Source of the DNA: Clostridium akagii DSM 12554
GTDB lineage: Bacteria > Bacillota > Clostridia > Clostridiales > Clostridiaceae
Length of the DNA stretch: 64,000 bases
Direction: 5' to 3'
Assembly: GCF_000686725.1 (NCBI RefSeq)
Contig: NZ_JMLK01000015.1
Location: 59,657 to 123,656, forward strand
A program made the position numbers and the translations under genes. A model generated the notes under the pieces. It saw only the letters and a program-made list of their open reading frames with translations. It did not search any database and was not told where the DNA came from. Of the stretch, positions 35,064-43,948 are shown piece by piece (the stretch's first letter is position 1; every line of letters starts with the position of its first letter).

Positions 35064-35909
35064 TTAAATTAGACTATGTTTTTTAAAGCAATTATAAATA
35101 CCATCATTATTAACAGAATCTGTGATTTCATCAGCAATTAATTTTAGTCCTTTTTGTGCATTACCCATAGCAATACCTAACTCGCAATATTCTAGCATTT
35201 CTGCATCATTCATACCGTCACCAATAGCAATTGTGTTTTTTTGTGAAATTCCTAGATGTGATATTAATACTTTAATGGCTGATGCCTTATGTATATCTGG
35301 AACCATAAGCTCACCACTACCTTGTCCAAAAATAGGCATGGTGCATTGTATTATATTAAATTCACCTTCAAATTCTTTTTTTATATCTTCAAATAACACT
35401 TCTTTATTCTCTAGGAAACAAGCCTTATTTATATCACCGTGATATAAATTTTCTTCTCCTAATATTAGTGCTGAGACGAATGGATGCGGATGCTTATTTT
35501 TTCTTTCTTGGGCAATAGGATCGTTATCTAAATCACCGTATATACAAAGTTCAACATGTGGTAGCAGATTTTTGCTAGCAAACAAACCACCATTTGATTC
35601 TAAATAAAAATCTATATTATGTTCATTAAAGTAACTTACCATATGCAACACACTTTCATCAGAAACTTTTTGGTGATATAACATTTTATCACCAATTTCA
35701 ACATAACCGCCGCCGGCACTTATTATTCCATCAAATCCAACATCCATGATAAAATCATAAATTTCTGCTTTAGATCTACCTGTGCACAAATAAATTGAAT
35801 GTCCATTTTTTCTAGCCATAATACATGCCAATTTTGCTGACTCTGGAATGACGTCGTGTTCATCTAACAAAGTTCCATCAATATCTAGAAAAATAATTTT
35901 TTTATCCAT
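35064..35909 (-). CDS. Cof-type HAD-superfamily phosphatase
   Basis: A 281-residue cytoplasmic hydrolase of the HAD IIB (Cof/YbiV) class, likely a sugar phosphate or FMN-type phosphatase. Motif I FLDIDGTLLDE contains the nucleophilic Asp, motif II is YLCTGRSK, and motif IV reads IAIGDGMNDAEML with the Mg2+ ligands. The C2-type cap domain occupies about 85-190. The frame opens at 35945, but ATG 35909 has a GGGGG ribosome binding site and aligns with the family start MDKKIIFLDIDG. It stands alone. Substrate is unknown because these enzymes are promiscuous. Confidence 0.9.
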   Translation of the reverse strand: MDKKIIFLDIDGTLLDEHDVIPESAKLACIMARKNGHSIYLCTGRSKAEIYDFIMDVGFDGIISAGGGYVEIGDKMLYHQKVSDESVLHMVSYFNEHNIDFYLESNGGLFASKNLLPHVELCIYGDLDNDPIAQERKNKHPHPFVSALILGEENLYHGDINKACFLENKEVLFEDIKKEFEGEFNIIQCTMPIFGQGSGELMVPDIHKASAIKVLISHLGISQKNTIAIGDGMNDAEMLEYCELGIAMGNAQKGLKLIADEITDSVNNDGIYNCFKKHSLI

Positions 35910-36117
35910 AGTATAAGCCCCCATAATATAATGTTGTTGTAGCAATCAATAAAAATTTATGTATACTGCATTAATAAATATAACATAATTATATTCAAAT
36001 TTTAAACTTATAGCTATGACAATATTAACTCTGTTATTTGTTATTAGTTTGTGGAACTAAAATAAAAAAACACAAAATAAGAATAATTTGACAACAGAAC
36101 ATATGTTTGATATAGTG

Positions 36118-36169
36118 GAACTTACTCAGAGAGCGCAGCGAGTCGAGTTTCCGTGAGTCGAGTTTCCGT
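36118..36169 (+). repeat. Direct repeat copy and 15-bp tandem duplication upstream of HD gene
   Basis: GAACTTACTCAGAGAGCG and the text that follows (36119-36153) closely match 36907-36941 at the end of the HD gene, which reads GAACTTACCCAGGGAGCG. Within the upstream copy, GAGTCGAGTTTCCGT is present twice in perfect tandem (36140-36154 and 36155-36169). The upstream copy lies in noncoding DNA. Confidence 0.6.
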
Positions 36170-36249
36170 TAAAAAAATATGATTTTCTAGCTACAAAGTG
36201 TATATTAGAAAAAGAAAAACATTATACAAACATCAGGAGGAAAATACAA

Positions 36250-36924
36250 ATGAATGCAGAGATGAAACATAAAAAAATTATAGAAATTGTTAAAGATAAA
36301 TTAACTTGTTCAGCTCATAATTTAGACCATGTATTTAGGGTATATAATCTATGCTTACTAATTTCAAAATATGAGAAAAATGTTGATTTAGAGATCTTGC
36401 TTCCTGCAGCATTACTACATGATATTGCAAGAGTAGAAGAAAGTGGGGATAAAACAGGACAAATTGACCATGCCGTTTTAGGTAGTGACATGGCTGGTGA
36501 AATATTAAGAAATTTAGAATATGAAAAAGAAAAAATCAAAAGGATAAAACATTGTATTAAAACACATAGATTTAGAACAGGGAACATACCCAATACCATA
36601 GAAGCAAAAATACTTTTTGATGCTGATAAACTTGATGTTATTGGTGCAACTGGAATTGCTCGAACATTTATGCTAGCAGGACAATTTGGACAAAGATTAA
36701 CAATAGATGAATCGCTTGAAGATTATTTAAATAGTAATACTGTGGAGAATGGAAGGCTAAAAGATGTTTCAAAACATACACCTTTTATTGAATATGAATT
36801 GAAGTTCAAAAAGATTCCTGATAAATTGTACACAAAAAAAGCAAAAGAAATAGGAGTGCAGCGGCTAGAATTTATGGAAGAATATTTCAATAGATTAGAG
36901 GAAGAACTTACCCAGGGAGCGTAG
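36250..36924 (+). CDS. HD-domain phosphohydrolase (YedJ-like)
   Basis: A 224-residue soluble protein with the HD superfamily metal motif: H in HNLDHVFRVYNLC, the HD pair in LLHDIARVEE at about 58, further H in IKHCIKTHRFR, and Asp in LFDADKLDVIGATGIARTF. This arrangement is that of the uncharacterised YedJ/YpgQ-type hydrolases, thought to act on nucleotides. AGGAGG sits nine bases before ATG 36250. Its last codons (EELTQGA) and stop lie inside a repeat that also occurs ~790 bp upstream. Substrate unknown. Confidence 0.88.
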   Translation: MNAEMKHKKIIEIVKDKLTCSAHNLDHVFRVYNLCLLISKYEKNVDLEILLPAALLHDIARVEESGDKTGQIDHAVLGSDMAGEILRNLEYEKEKIKRIKHCIKTHRFRTGNIPNTIEAKILFDADKLDVIGATGIARTFMLAGQFGQRLTIDESLEDYLNSNTVENGRLKDVSKHTPFIEYELKFKKIPDKLYTKKAKEIGVQRLEFMEEYFNRLEEELTQGA

Positions 36925-36941
36925 CTAGTGGAGTTTCAATA
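36907..36941 (+). repeat. Second copy of the direct repeat, spanning the HD gene stop
   Basis: This copy of the ~35-bp repeat (see 36118-36169) runs from the fifth-last codon of the HD gene across the TAG stop into the intergenic region, ending in GTGGAGTTTC. About six positions differ from the upstream copy. Confidence 0.6.
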
Positions 36942-37008
36942 ACTATGCGGAATTGGCTGGACGGTTAATTTTGCAAATCCAATTTCCTTGTTTCTTGTTT
37001 TGGTGTTT

Positions 37009-37076
37009 ATTATTTTTATTGTTTGGAGTGTATTTTTCAAGTGAGGAAAAGAAACACTCCAAACAATAAAAATAAT
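37009..37076. terminator. Bidirectional terminator between HD gene and the DUF2089 operon
   Basis: A perfect 23-bp inverted repeat (37009-37031 with 37054-37076) encloses a 22-base loop. Runs of T/A at both ends allow termination for both convergent transcripts. Confidence 0.8.
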
Positions 37077-37103
37077 TTTAAAAAAATTTCATGATATTCT
37101 AAT

Positions 37104-37382
37104 TTAAATAATTATAGTTACATCTGTTCCGTCACTGGCATGTACTTCTAAAAGGGTTAAACCTTTATAATTACGTAATACATCAAAACCTTTTTTTAGT
37201 TCTCTAAAGTCTATACAATCAATGTATTGTTTTTGATTTTCTGGAATATATCTTCTGGCAATTGATACTCCAAAGCCTCCAAAGCTCAGGGCGGCTTTTA
37301 CTAGGATTATCGGGGCTGGTATTTTGAAACTTTTTCCACTATTTAATTTTATATATATTTTCAACTTTATTCTTACCCCCAT
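37104..37382 (-). CDS. Small conserved hypothetical, last gene of DUF2089/SHOCT-like operon
   Basis: A protein of 92 residues from ATG 37382, or 86 from TTG 37364; GGGGGTAAG just upstream fits the TTG better. No signal peptide. It begins with a beta-rich stretch (RIKLKIYIKLNSGKSFKIPAP) and ends DGTDVTIII. The IPIP-like and ALSFGGFG segments resemble the second half of proteins encoded next to SHOCT-like YvlB relatives, but I cannot name a family. It follows the SHOCT-like gene within about 40 bases and shares its theme of V-E-V-x-x-x-D-G-x-x-V strand ends. Confidence 0.6.
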   Translation of the reverse strand: MGVRIKLKIYIKLNSGKSFKIPAPIILVKAALSFGGFGVSIARRYIPENQKQYIDCIDFRELKKGFDVLRNYKGLTLLEVHASDGTDVTIII

Positions 37383-37420
37383 ATACATATAAACATTGTA
37401 GTTAAGCATGTTTTAAATAG

Positions 37421-37792
37421 TTATTCTATAGACACTTCAACTATGTCACCATTGCTACTTTTTACATCCACGATTTTACCTTCAAGCCCTGAATCAATTG
37501 CTTCCATAATCATTTTTATATCTATACCCTCTGCATCAGATATGCCTGGAATTTTAATGTTATTAACAGCATTTCCAATAGCTTTTAAAAATTTAACAGG
37601 AACGTTCACATTTACAATGTCTTTTGTAGCCGACAAAACTTTTACTTTTAGCATCTTATCTAGGTTACCTAATGCAGATAATTGTGGTACATCAGAAGAG
37701 TTGTTAATAGCTTCAATGAGCTCACTTGCTTTATCTAAATCGATTTTTCCATCCTCAACCATTTTTAAAATTCTTTTAATTTCTTCTTTCAT
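37421..37792 (-). CDS. SHOCT-like domain protein (YvlB/LiaX N-terminal type)
   Basis: A 123-residue soluble protein. The first ~35 residues, EEIKRILKMVEDGKIDLDKASELIEAI, are the short SHOCT-like helical module found at the start of YvlB and LiaX envelope-stress proteins. The remaining ~85 residues form a beta-rich domain with KVKVLSATKDIVNVNVPV and a closing GKIVDVKSSNGDIVEVSIE. There is no membrane segment. It follows the DUF2089 gene by 22 bases, forming an operon. The same helical module (KGDISAQQAINLM) also ends the DUF2089 protein, so the two may bind each other. Confidence 0.72.
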   Translation of the reverse strand: MKEEIKRILKMVEDGKIDLDKASELIEAINNSSDVPQLSALGNLDKMLKVKVLSATKDIVNVNVPVKFLKAIGNAVNNIKIPGISDAEGIDIKMIMEAIDSGLEGKIVDVKSSNGDIVEVSIE

Positions 37793-37814
37793 ATTTAATA
37801 CATCCTTTCAAATT

Positions 37815-38183
37815 TTAATTTTCCTTCATCAAATTTATGGCCTGCTGGGCTGATATATCGCCTTTTTCTAGCATATCTAGTATTTCTTTGTTGTTAGTTG
37901 TGGCCTTTTTAACTTCAGTAGAATAGCCAAGTGCAGCAACCACTTCATCTAATTTAGATCTTACGGTGGGATATGAGATGCCAAGCTCTTTCTCTACGTC
38001 CTTAATATTTCCTCTACACTTTAGAAAAACTTCCATGAAATTAAGATGTTCCTCTTCTAAGCATTCAAACTTAGAAAACTCAAAGTCATTTTCAAGTACA
38101 GTACCACATTTGTTACATTTAAGTTTAATAATATGTAGTTTTGAACTACATATAGGACATTTAGTTATTACTTTATAGGTCAT
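37815..38183 (-). CDS. DUF2089 family zinc-ribbon/HTH protein
   Basis: A 122-residue putative regulator. A CPICSSKL...CNKCG zinc ribbon at about 8-25 is followed by a helix-turn-helix region (FMEVFLKCRGNIKDVEKELGISYPTVRSKLDEVVAALGY) typical of DUF2089. The last ~30 residues carry a SHOCT-like helix (ILDMLEKGDISAQQAINLM). The frame extends to 38291, but AAAGGAG before ATG 38183 and the family start MxYKVITKCPIC set the start. It heads a three-gene operon and probably controls it; it is divergent from the XRE-TPR regulators across a 350-bp AT-rich region. Confidence 0.85.
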   Translation of the reverse strand: MTYKVITKCPICSSKLHIIKLKCNKCGTVLENDFEFSKFECLEEEHLNFMEVFLKCRGNIKDVEKELGISYPTVRSKLDEVVAALGYSTEVKKATTNNKEILDMLEKGDISAQQAINLMKEN

Positions 38184-38533
38184 AATTACTATCTCCTTTT
38201 CTATATTTTTATTATAATATGATATATTAAATAAATCAATACTTAAATTAAATAATTTAATAATAATATTTAAATTTATTAATATAATCAAATAATTGAT
38301 TGATTATATTAAGATAACTCTATAAAAACAATTTATAATTATATTAAATATATTAGTAAAAATATAGATAAAATACTAATAAGCTGTAAAATATTTTAAA
38401 AAATAATTTAATTTAATTCATGGTTTGTTTTGTAAATAGCAAAGAAATTATGATATAATAGAACATATTATTGTGATATAAAAAAATATGCTTATTTTTT
38501 ACAAATGCATACCAAGGTAAAGGAAGATAAAAT
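38184..38533. promoter_or_regulatory. Divergent AT-rich promoter region
   Basis: This 350-base gap separates the DUF2089 operon from the XRE-TPR genes. It holds a 13-bp inverted repeat TTAATATAATCAA (38279-38291) with TTGATTATATTAA (38300-38312), and a plus-strand promoter TTGTAA (38430-38435) with TATAAT (38454-38459) spaced by 18. The inverted repeat could be an operator for either regulator. I see no small gene in it. Confidence 0.45.
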
Positions 38534-39838
38534 ATGGAAATGCTGTCTTTAGGTGAAAAAATCAAATCAAGAAGAAAAGATCTTAGTATGACGCTAAAAG
38601 ACTTAGCTGGAGATAGAATAACACCAGGTCAAATAAGCCTAGTGGAATCAGGTAAGTCTAATCCGAGTATGGATTTATTAGAATATTTAGCAGGAGCATT
38701 AAATACTTCCGTGGAATATTTAATGGAATCTGAAGAAACTCAAGCGGAAAAAATATGTAGTTATTATGAAAATGTCGGAGAATCGCATATTTTGAACAAT
38801 GAACTCCAACTAGGTGAGCAATTTTTGGAAAGTGCTATGTATTATGCAGAAAAGTATTCTTTGGATAGTCGAAAGGCCAAAAATTTATATCTACGAGCAA
38901 TAATAAGTACAGAACAAAATGAAATGGGACTAGCACAGCAGTATTTTTTAGCCGCGAATGCTATTTTTATTAGAATCGGTCTACAAGAAGATGTAATTAA
39001 CACATATGTGAAGCTTGGCAAGATAACACTTGATTTAAAAGCATATCACTCATCTTGTAGTTACTTTCAGCAGGCGGAAAAGGTTTTCCAGGAAAATGAT
39101 ATTGGAAATGATTTTTTACTTGGTGAGATATATTATTATATAGCTCTTATTTATTTTAAGCTAGATAATATGGATAAGGCAATAAATTACAGCTATCTTG
39201 CAAAAGAAAAATTTTTTGAAATAAACAATAACAAAGAGTATGGCAAATCACTTTTGCTATTATCTAAGGAGTATATCAAAAAGCAGGATATAAACAATGC
39301 AATAAAATATTCAAAAAAATCCCTTGATGTATTTAAGAAAAATAAAGATATGGCATATGTTGGTGATATAGAAAATGATTTGGGTAGATTATTTTATGAA
39401 TTTGATAATTTAGAAGAATCTTTTATTCACTTAAATAATGCCAAAGAAATCAGGATAAAAAGTGACAAAAATTCAATTATTGAAACACTCTCAAATATAT
39501 GTGATAACTATATTAAGCTAAAAAACGTTGAAAATGCACGAGAAGTACTTAGAGAGATAATGGAAAATATATCTACGGAAAACGCAGATAGCTTAATAAA
39601 ATATTATTTACTAAAATATAGAGTGGACATTTTGGATAAAAATATTAAAGATGCAGAAAAAACTTTACTTATGGCGTTAGATTATGCAAAAGAAGTATCC
39701 CTTACAAAATATGTAGGTGAACTTTCTATAACTATTGGTAAGTTTTATATGGACAATGGTGATGATAAACAAGCAGCTGAATATTTGAGCCAGGGCGTTG
39801 AAGCATTTAAACAACTTGGAGTAGTTAAATACATATAA
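38534..39838 (+). CDS. XRE-family regulator with TPR domain (first of pair)
   Basis: A 434-residue cytoplasmic regulator. Residues 1-65 form an XRE/Cro helix-turn-helix (LGEKIKSRRKDLSMTLKDLAG, TPGQISLVESGKSNPSMDLLEYLAGAL). The remaining ~360 residues are tetratricopeptide repeats, with recognisable units such as YYIALIYFKLDNMDKAINYSYLAK and LSKEYIKKQDINNAIKYSKKSL. This architecture occurs in peptide-sensing RNPP/Rgg-like and other TPR regulators. ATG 38534 has AAAGGAAG upstream. A paralogue begins 24 bases after its stop. No small signal-peptide gene was found next to it. Confidence 0.85.
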   Translation: MEMLSLGEKIKSRRKDLSMTLKDLAGDRITPGQISLVESGKSNPSMDLLEYLAGALNTSVEYLMESEETQAEKICSYYENVGESHILNNELQLGEQFLESAMYYAEKYSLDSRKAKNLYLRAIISTEQNEMGLAQQYFLAANAIFIRIGLQEDVINTYVKLGKITLDLKAYHSSCSYFQQAEKVFQENDIGNDFLLGEIYYYIALIYFKLDNMDKAINYSYLAKEKFFEINNNKEYGKSLLLLSKEYIKKQDINNAIKYSKKSLDVFKKNKDMAYVGDIENDLGRLFYEFDNLEESFIHLNNAKEIRIKSDKNSIIETLSNICDNYIKLKNVENAREVLREIMENISTENADSLIKYYLLKYRVDILDKNIKDAEKTLLMALDYAKEVSLTKYVGELSITIGKFYMDNGDDKQAAEYLSQGVEAFKQLGVVKYI

Positions 39839-39862
39839 GCGGAAAAGATAGGTGAGTGGGGC

Positions 39863-41122
39863 ATGGAAATACTATCTATTGGTGAAAAAATCAAAAGATC
39901 ACGTATATACAAGGGATATACTCTTAAGGATGTATGTTCTGATCAAATATCAATTTCTAAAATGAGTTGCATTGAAAATGGAAAAATAGTTCCAGAAGAT
40001 TGGGTAATAAAATTAGTTGCAGAAAGATTGGAGATTGATATCGACTATTTAACAAAAGATATTAAAGAACAATTAAAAGAAAACTTGAATAATATCTTTT
40101 CTAATTCTATTAAATCTGAACATGAAAAAATGTTTAAATATAACTTGGAATACGCAGAAGAATATAGATATTATTCAATCGCTTTTAATATTATGCATTT
40201 ATTATTTAATTATTATTTGGATATAAGAGATGTTAATTCATGCCAAGGTTACACTGCTAAATACTATAATTTATGTGGGAAAACTGGCGAAGATAGTAAT
40301 AGATTAATTTATTATCTTGATATTGGAAGATATTTGTACATGGGAAATGAATATTTTCAAGCAGCAAGTTATTTTAATAATGTACGTAAAGACTTAATTT
40401 TAAACGGATCAAAAGATTACAAGATGATTACAAATGCCATTTATCAGGAGGCAAACTGCTATTTACTTATAAAAAAGTATGAAAAATCTTATGAAATAGT
40501 TGTTAAGCTAATGGATTACATGGATGAACTGAATCGAGATGATTATAAGGCTGAAATTTATAATTTATTGGCTGTTCTTTGTATTAAAGTGAATAATGAT
40601 AAATTTGAGGAATATAAAAAGCTATCTTTGGAGTTATGCGAAGATAACGTTAGAAAAAGAGCAATTTTCTTGTACAGATATGGATCAGCAATGATTGGTA
40701 CAAAAAAAAGCGAAAATGCCTATGAATATATAGGCAAAGCAATGGATTTATATCCTGATGAGGATAAATTTGGTTATGTGAATTTTATGATTGATGTAAT
40801 ACAAACTTTGATAGATATAAATAAAATTGATAAGGCAAGGGATCTTACGGATAAGATATTAAATTATGCAATTGATTTGGATAATCATGTTTTTATTGAG
40901 AAAGCCTACTACTTTAAGGCAGTAACAATAAGTAGTACCGAAACATTTCAAATGGTTGAAATGTATATGAATTTATCCTTAGATATTTTATTGAAAATAG
41001 GTACTAAGAAGCAGGTTTATAATAGGTATTTAGAACTAGGTAATTTATATTACAAAAATGAAAACACTCCTGAAGCACTAAAATATTTTTCTTTTGCAAT
41101 AAAATTAAGTGAAAAATTATAA
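39863..41122 (+). CDS. XRE-family regulator with TPR domain (second of pair)
   Basis: A 419-residue paralogue of the preceding protein: both begin MEx-LSxGEKIKxxR, share the HTH spacing and then TPR-like helices (YYLDIGRYLYMGNEYFQAASYFNNV, YLELGNLYYKNENTPEALKYFSFAI). The HTH is more diverged (LKDVCSDQISISKMSCIENGKIVPEDW), so its DNA target or activity may differ. The close spacing shows co-transcription and a past tandem duplication. The clpB gene follows after a short terminator-like hairpin. Confidence 0.83.
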   Translation: MEILSIGEKIKRSRIYKGYTLKDVCSDQISISKMSCIENGKIVPEDWVIKLVAERLEIDIDYLTKDIKEQLKENLNNIFSNSIKSEHEKMFKYNLEYAEEYRYYSIAFNIMHLLFNYYLDIRDVNSCQGYTAKYYNLCGKTGEDSNRLIYYLDIGRYLYMGNEYFQAASYFNNVRKDLILNGSKDYKMITNAIYQEANCYLLIKKYEKSYEIVVKLMDYMDELNRDDYKAEIYNLLAVLCIKVNNDKFEEYKKLSLELCEDNVRKRAIFLYRYGSAMIGTKKSENAYEYIGKAMDLYPDEDKFGYVNFMIDVIQTLIDINKIDKARDLTDKILNYAIDLDNHVFIEKAYYFKAVTISSTETFQMVEMYMNLSLDILLKIGTKKQVYNRYLELGNLYYKNENTPEALKYFSFAIKLSEKL

Positions 41123-41167
41123 TAAAATAAAATTATTAAGTTATATTTTAATGGTTAGTATATAATT

Positions 41168-41200
41168 AAGGGTGTTAGTTTAACACCTTTAATTAATTTT
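41168..41200 (+). terminator. Terminator before clpB
   Basis: AAGGGTGTTA and TAACACCTTT form a hairpin followed by AATTAATTTTTTTG. It separates the regulator pair from clpB. Confidence 0.65.
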
Positions 41201-41232
41201 TTTGTAAATTATTTTTTTAGGAGATGGAATAT

Positions 41233-43848
41233 ATGAATAGTGAAAAATTAACAGTTAAGGTTGGAAAGGCAATAAATGAATCTAGAGAGGTGGCTATAAA
41301 GAATAATCATCAGAGTATAGAGGTTATACATCTTTTTATGGCACTAGTCTCTGAGGAAGATGGTCTTATTCCTAATATTTTCAGTAAAATGGGTGTGGAT
41401 GTAGAAAAATTAAAAATAGATATTCAAAAGGAATTAGATAGAATGCCTAAAGTACTTGGCAAAGGTGCTGATAATTCTTCAATATATATAACTAGAAAAT
41501 ATGATGAATTATTTGTTGATGCTGAAAAAATAGCCACGGATTTTAAAGATTCATATATAAGTTCAGAACATGTAATCTTAGCAATTTTAAATCTTGGTAG
41601 AAGTGAGCCTATATCAGTTATACTAAAAAACAATAATGTATCCAAAAAAGAATTTCTGCAGGTTCTATCAAAAGTAAGAGGAAACCAAAAAGTTGACTCA
41701 CAAGATCCAGAAGGAACTTATGACGCTTTAAATAAATATGGGATAAATCTTGTAAGTGAGGCAAAAAAGCATAAATTAGACCCTGTAATTGGAAGGGATG
41801 AGGAAATAAGAAGAACTGTAAGGATATTATCAAGACGAACCAAAAATAATCCGGTTTTGATAGGAGAGCCTGGTGTTGGAAAGACGGCAATTGTTGAAGG
41901 TCTTGCAGAGAGAATTGTAAAGGGGGATGTTCCAGATGGTTTAAAAGACTGTATTCTTTTCTCTTTAGACATGAGTTCACTTATAGCAGGAGCAAAGTTT
42001 AAGGGAGAATTTGAGGAGAGGCTAAAGGCTGTCTTAAAGGAAGTACAAAGTAGTAACGGGAAAATAATATTATTTATAGATGAAATTCATACTATTGTTG
42101 GAGCAGGAAAAAGTGAAGGTGCAATGGATGCAGCAAATATAATAAAACCACTTCTTGCCAGAGGAGATTTGCATTGTATTGGTGCTACTACTTTTGATGA
42201 ATATAGAAGGTATATAGAAAAAGACAAAGCACTTGAAAGAAGATTTCAACCTGTTGTAATTTCAGAACCAACTGTTGAGGATACAATCTCTATTTTAAGA
42301 GGATTAAAAGAAAGGTTTGAAATTTATCACGGAGTAAGAATACATGATTCAGCAATTATAGCAGCTGCAAAGCTTTCTAATAGATATATAACGGACAGAT
42401 TTTTGCCAGATAAGGCCATAGATTTGATTGATGAGGCGGGGGCCATGATTAGGACAGAAATAGACAGTATGCCAGCGGAGATGGATACACTTAAAAGAAA
42501 AATATTTCAAATGGAAATTGAGAAAGAAGCTCTAAGCAAAGAAAGCGACGAGGCTTCCAGAAAAAGACTAGAAATAATCGAAAAAGAGTTAAGTGAGCTA
42601 AAAGAAAAAGATAAAGAATTTACTTCGAAATATGAAAAAGAAAAATCCAAAATAACTGAGATCAAAGAATTAAAGACAAAACTCGAGGAAGCAAATGGGC
42701 TTATCGAAAAAGCAGAACGAGAATATGATTTAAATAAAGCAGCAGAGCTTAAATACGGAGTAGTACCAAAGCTTACAAAGGAAATAGAAGAAAAACAAAA
42801 TCTAATTCATGATAAAAAAGAAAATTCAATTTTAAAAGAAGAAGTAACAGAAGTTGAAATATCAGATATTATTTCAAAATGGACGGGAATACCTGTGTCA
42901 AATCTTTTGGAAGGTGAGAGGAAAAAACTTCTGAGACTTGAAGATGAGCTTAGCAAACGAGTTATAGGTCAAAGTGAAGCCATAACATCTGTAGCAAATG
43001 CTGTTATAAGGGCGAGGGCTGGACTTAAAGATATAAAAAGACCTATTGGTTCATTTATATTCCTTGGACCTACAGGCGTTGGGAAAACAGAACTAGCCAA
43101 AACATTAGCTAGAACACTTTTTGATAGTGAGGAAAATATAATAAGAATTGATATGTCAGAATATATGGAAAAATATTCTGTGTCAAGGCTTATTGGAGCA
43201 CCTCCAGGATATGTTGGTTATGAAGAAGGTGGGCAACTTACAGAGGCTGTAAGAAGAAAACCATACAGTGTAATATTATTTGATGAAATAGAAAAAGCTC
43301 ATGATGATGTATTTAATATATTTCTCCAAATTTTAGATGATGGAAGGCTTACCGATAGTAAAGGGCAAACTATAGATTTCAAAAACAGTATAATAATAAT
43401 GACCTCTAATATAGGAAGCAGATATTTGACTAATGATGATGTTAGGGATGGTATTAGTGAAGAAGTTAAAAAGAACATAATGAATGACATGAAGTCCAGA
43501 TTTAAACCTGAATTTTTAAATAGGCTTGATGATATAATAATGTTCAAACCATTAAATGTAGAGGCAATAGTAAAAATTATTGATATATTTACTGAAGATA
43601 TAAAAACAAAACTCAGAGAGAAAAACATAAAAATTACAATTGAAGATAGTGCAAAAAGAATTATGGCTGATGAAGGTTATGATCCTGTATATGGAGCAAG
43701 ACCACTAAAACGATATATTGAAAATAATCTTGAAACTAAAATTGCCAGAGAAATTATATCTGGAAATATTAACGATGGTATGACCATAAAAGTTTCAGGA
43801 GAAGACAATGATTTATTGATAGAAAGTTACAAAAGCTTAACTAATTAG
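41233..43848 (+). CDS. clpB: Protein-disaggregating chaperone ClpB
   Basis: A 871-residue AAA+ disaggregase that rescues aggregated proteins with the DnaK system. The N domain (1-145), first AAA (Walker [10 protein letters not shown], Walker [11 protein letters not shown]), a middle coiled coil of about 110 residues (about 405-515) and second AAA ([20 protein letters not shown], with the pore loop GYVGYEEGG) are all visible. The long middle domain and the absence of an IGF/IGL ClpP-binding loop point to ClpB rather than ClpC. AGGAGATG at 41219-41226 favours ATG 41233 over 41224. I do not see a CIRCE or CtsR operator in the short upstream gap. Confidence 0.93.
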   Translation: MNSEKLTVKVGKAINESREVAIKNNHQSIEVIHLFMALVSEEDGLIPNIFSKMGVDVEKLKIDIQKELDRMPKVLGKGADNSSIYITRKYDELFVDAEKIATDFKDSYISSEHVILAILNLGRSEPISVILKNNNVSKKEFLQVLSKVRGNQKVDSQDPEGTYDALNKYGINLVSEAKKHKLDPVIGRDEEIRRTVRILSRRTKNNPVLIGEPGVGKTAIVEGLAERIVKGDVPDGLKDCILFSLDMSSLIAGAKFKGEFEERLKAVLKEVQSSNGKIILFIDEIHTIVGAGKSEGAMDAANIIKPLLARGDLHCIGATTFDEYRRYIEKDKALERRFQPVVISEPTVEDTISILRGLKERFEIYHGVRIHDSAIIAAAKLSNRYITDRFLPDKAIDLIDEAGAMIRTEIDSMPAEMDTLKRKIFQMEIEKEALSKESDEASRKRLEIIEKELSELKEKDKEFTSKYEKEKSKITEIKELKTKLEEANGLIEKAEREYDLNKAAELKYGVVPKLTKEIEEKQNLIHDKKENSILKEEVTEVEISDIISKWTGIPVSNLLEGERKKLLRLEDELSKRVIGQSEAITSVANAVIRARAGLKDIKRPIGSFIFLGPTGVGKTELAKTLARTLFDSEENIIRIDMSEYMEKYSVSRLIGAPPGYVGYEEGGQLTEAVRRKPYSVILFDEIEKAHDDVFNIFLQILDDGRLTDSKGQTIDFKNSIIIMTSNIGSRYLTNDDVRDGISEEVKKNIMNDMKSRFKPEFLNRLDDIIMFKPLNVEAIVKIIDIFTEDIKTKLREKNIKITIEDSAKRIMADEGYDPVYGARPLKRYIENNLETKIAREIISGNINDGMTIKVSGEDNDLLIESYKSLTN

Positions 43849-43872
43849 AATTAAGAAAATATGTTAAATTGT

Positions 43873-43917
43873 GCTATACTTATAATAATAGTTTGTACTA
43901 TTAATTATAAGTATAGC
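43873..43917. repeat. Inverted repeat between clpB and galE
   Basis: GCTATACTTATAAT (43873-43886) pairs perfectly with ATTATAAGTATAGC (43904-43917). It may end the clpB transcript, or act as an operator because TATAAT-like hexamers lie within the arms. Confidence 0.55.
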
Positions 43918-43948
43918 TATATTTTAGTTAGCTTGAGGAGGAAAAAAC

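Noticed and set aside
36118..36941. CRISPR-like repeats
   Set aside because: Only two copies spaced by a whole gene plus one tandem 15-mer; no regular spacers and no cas genes.
41233..43848. ClpC rather than ClpB
   Set aside because: The long middle coiled coil and lack of an evident ClpP-interaction loop and of ctsR-mcsAB neighbours favour ClpB.
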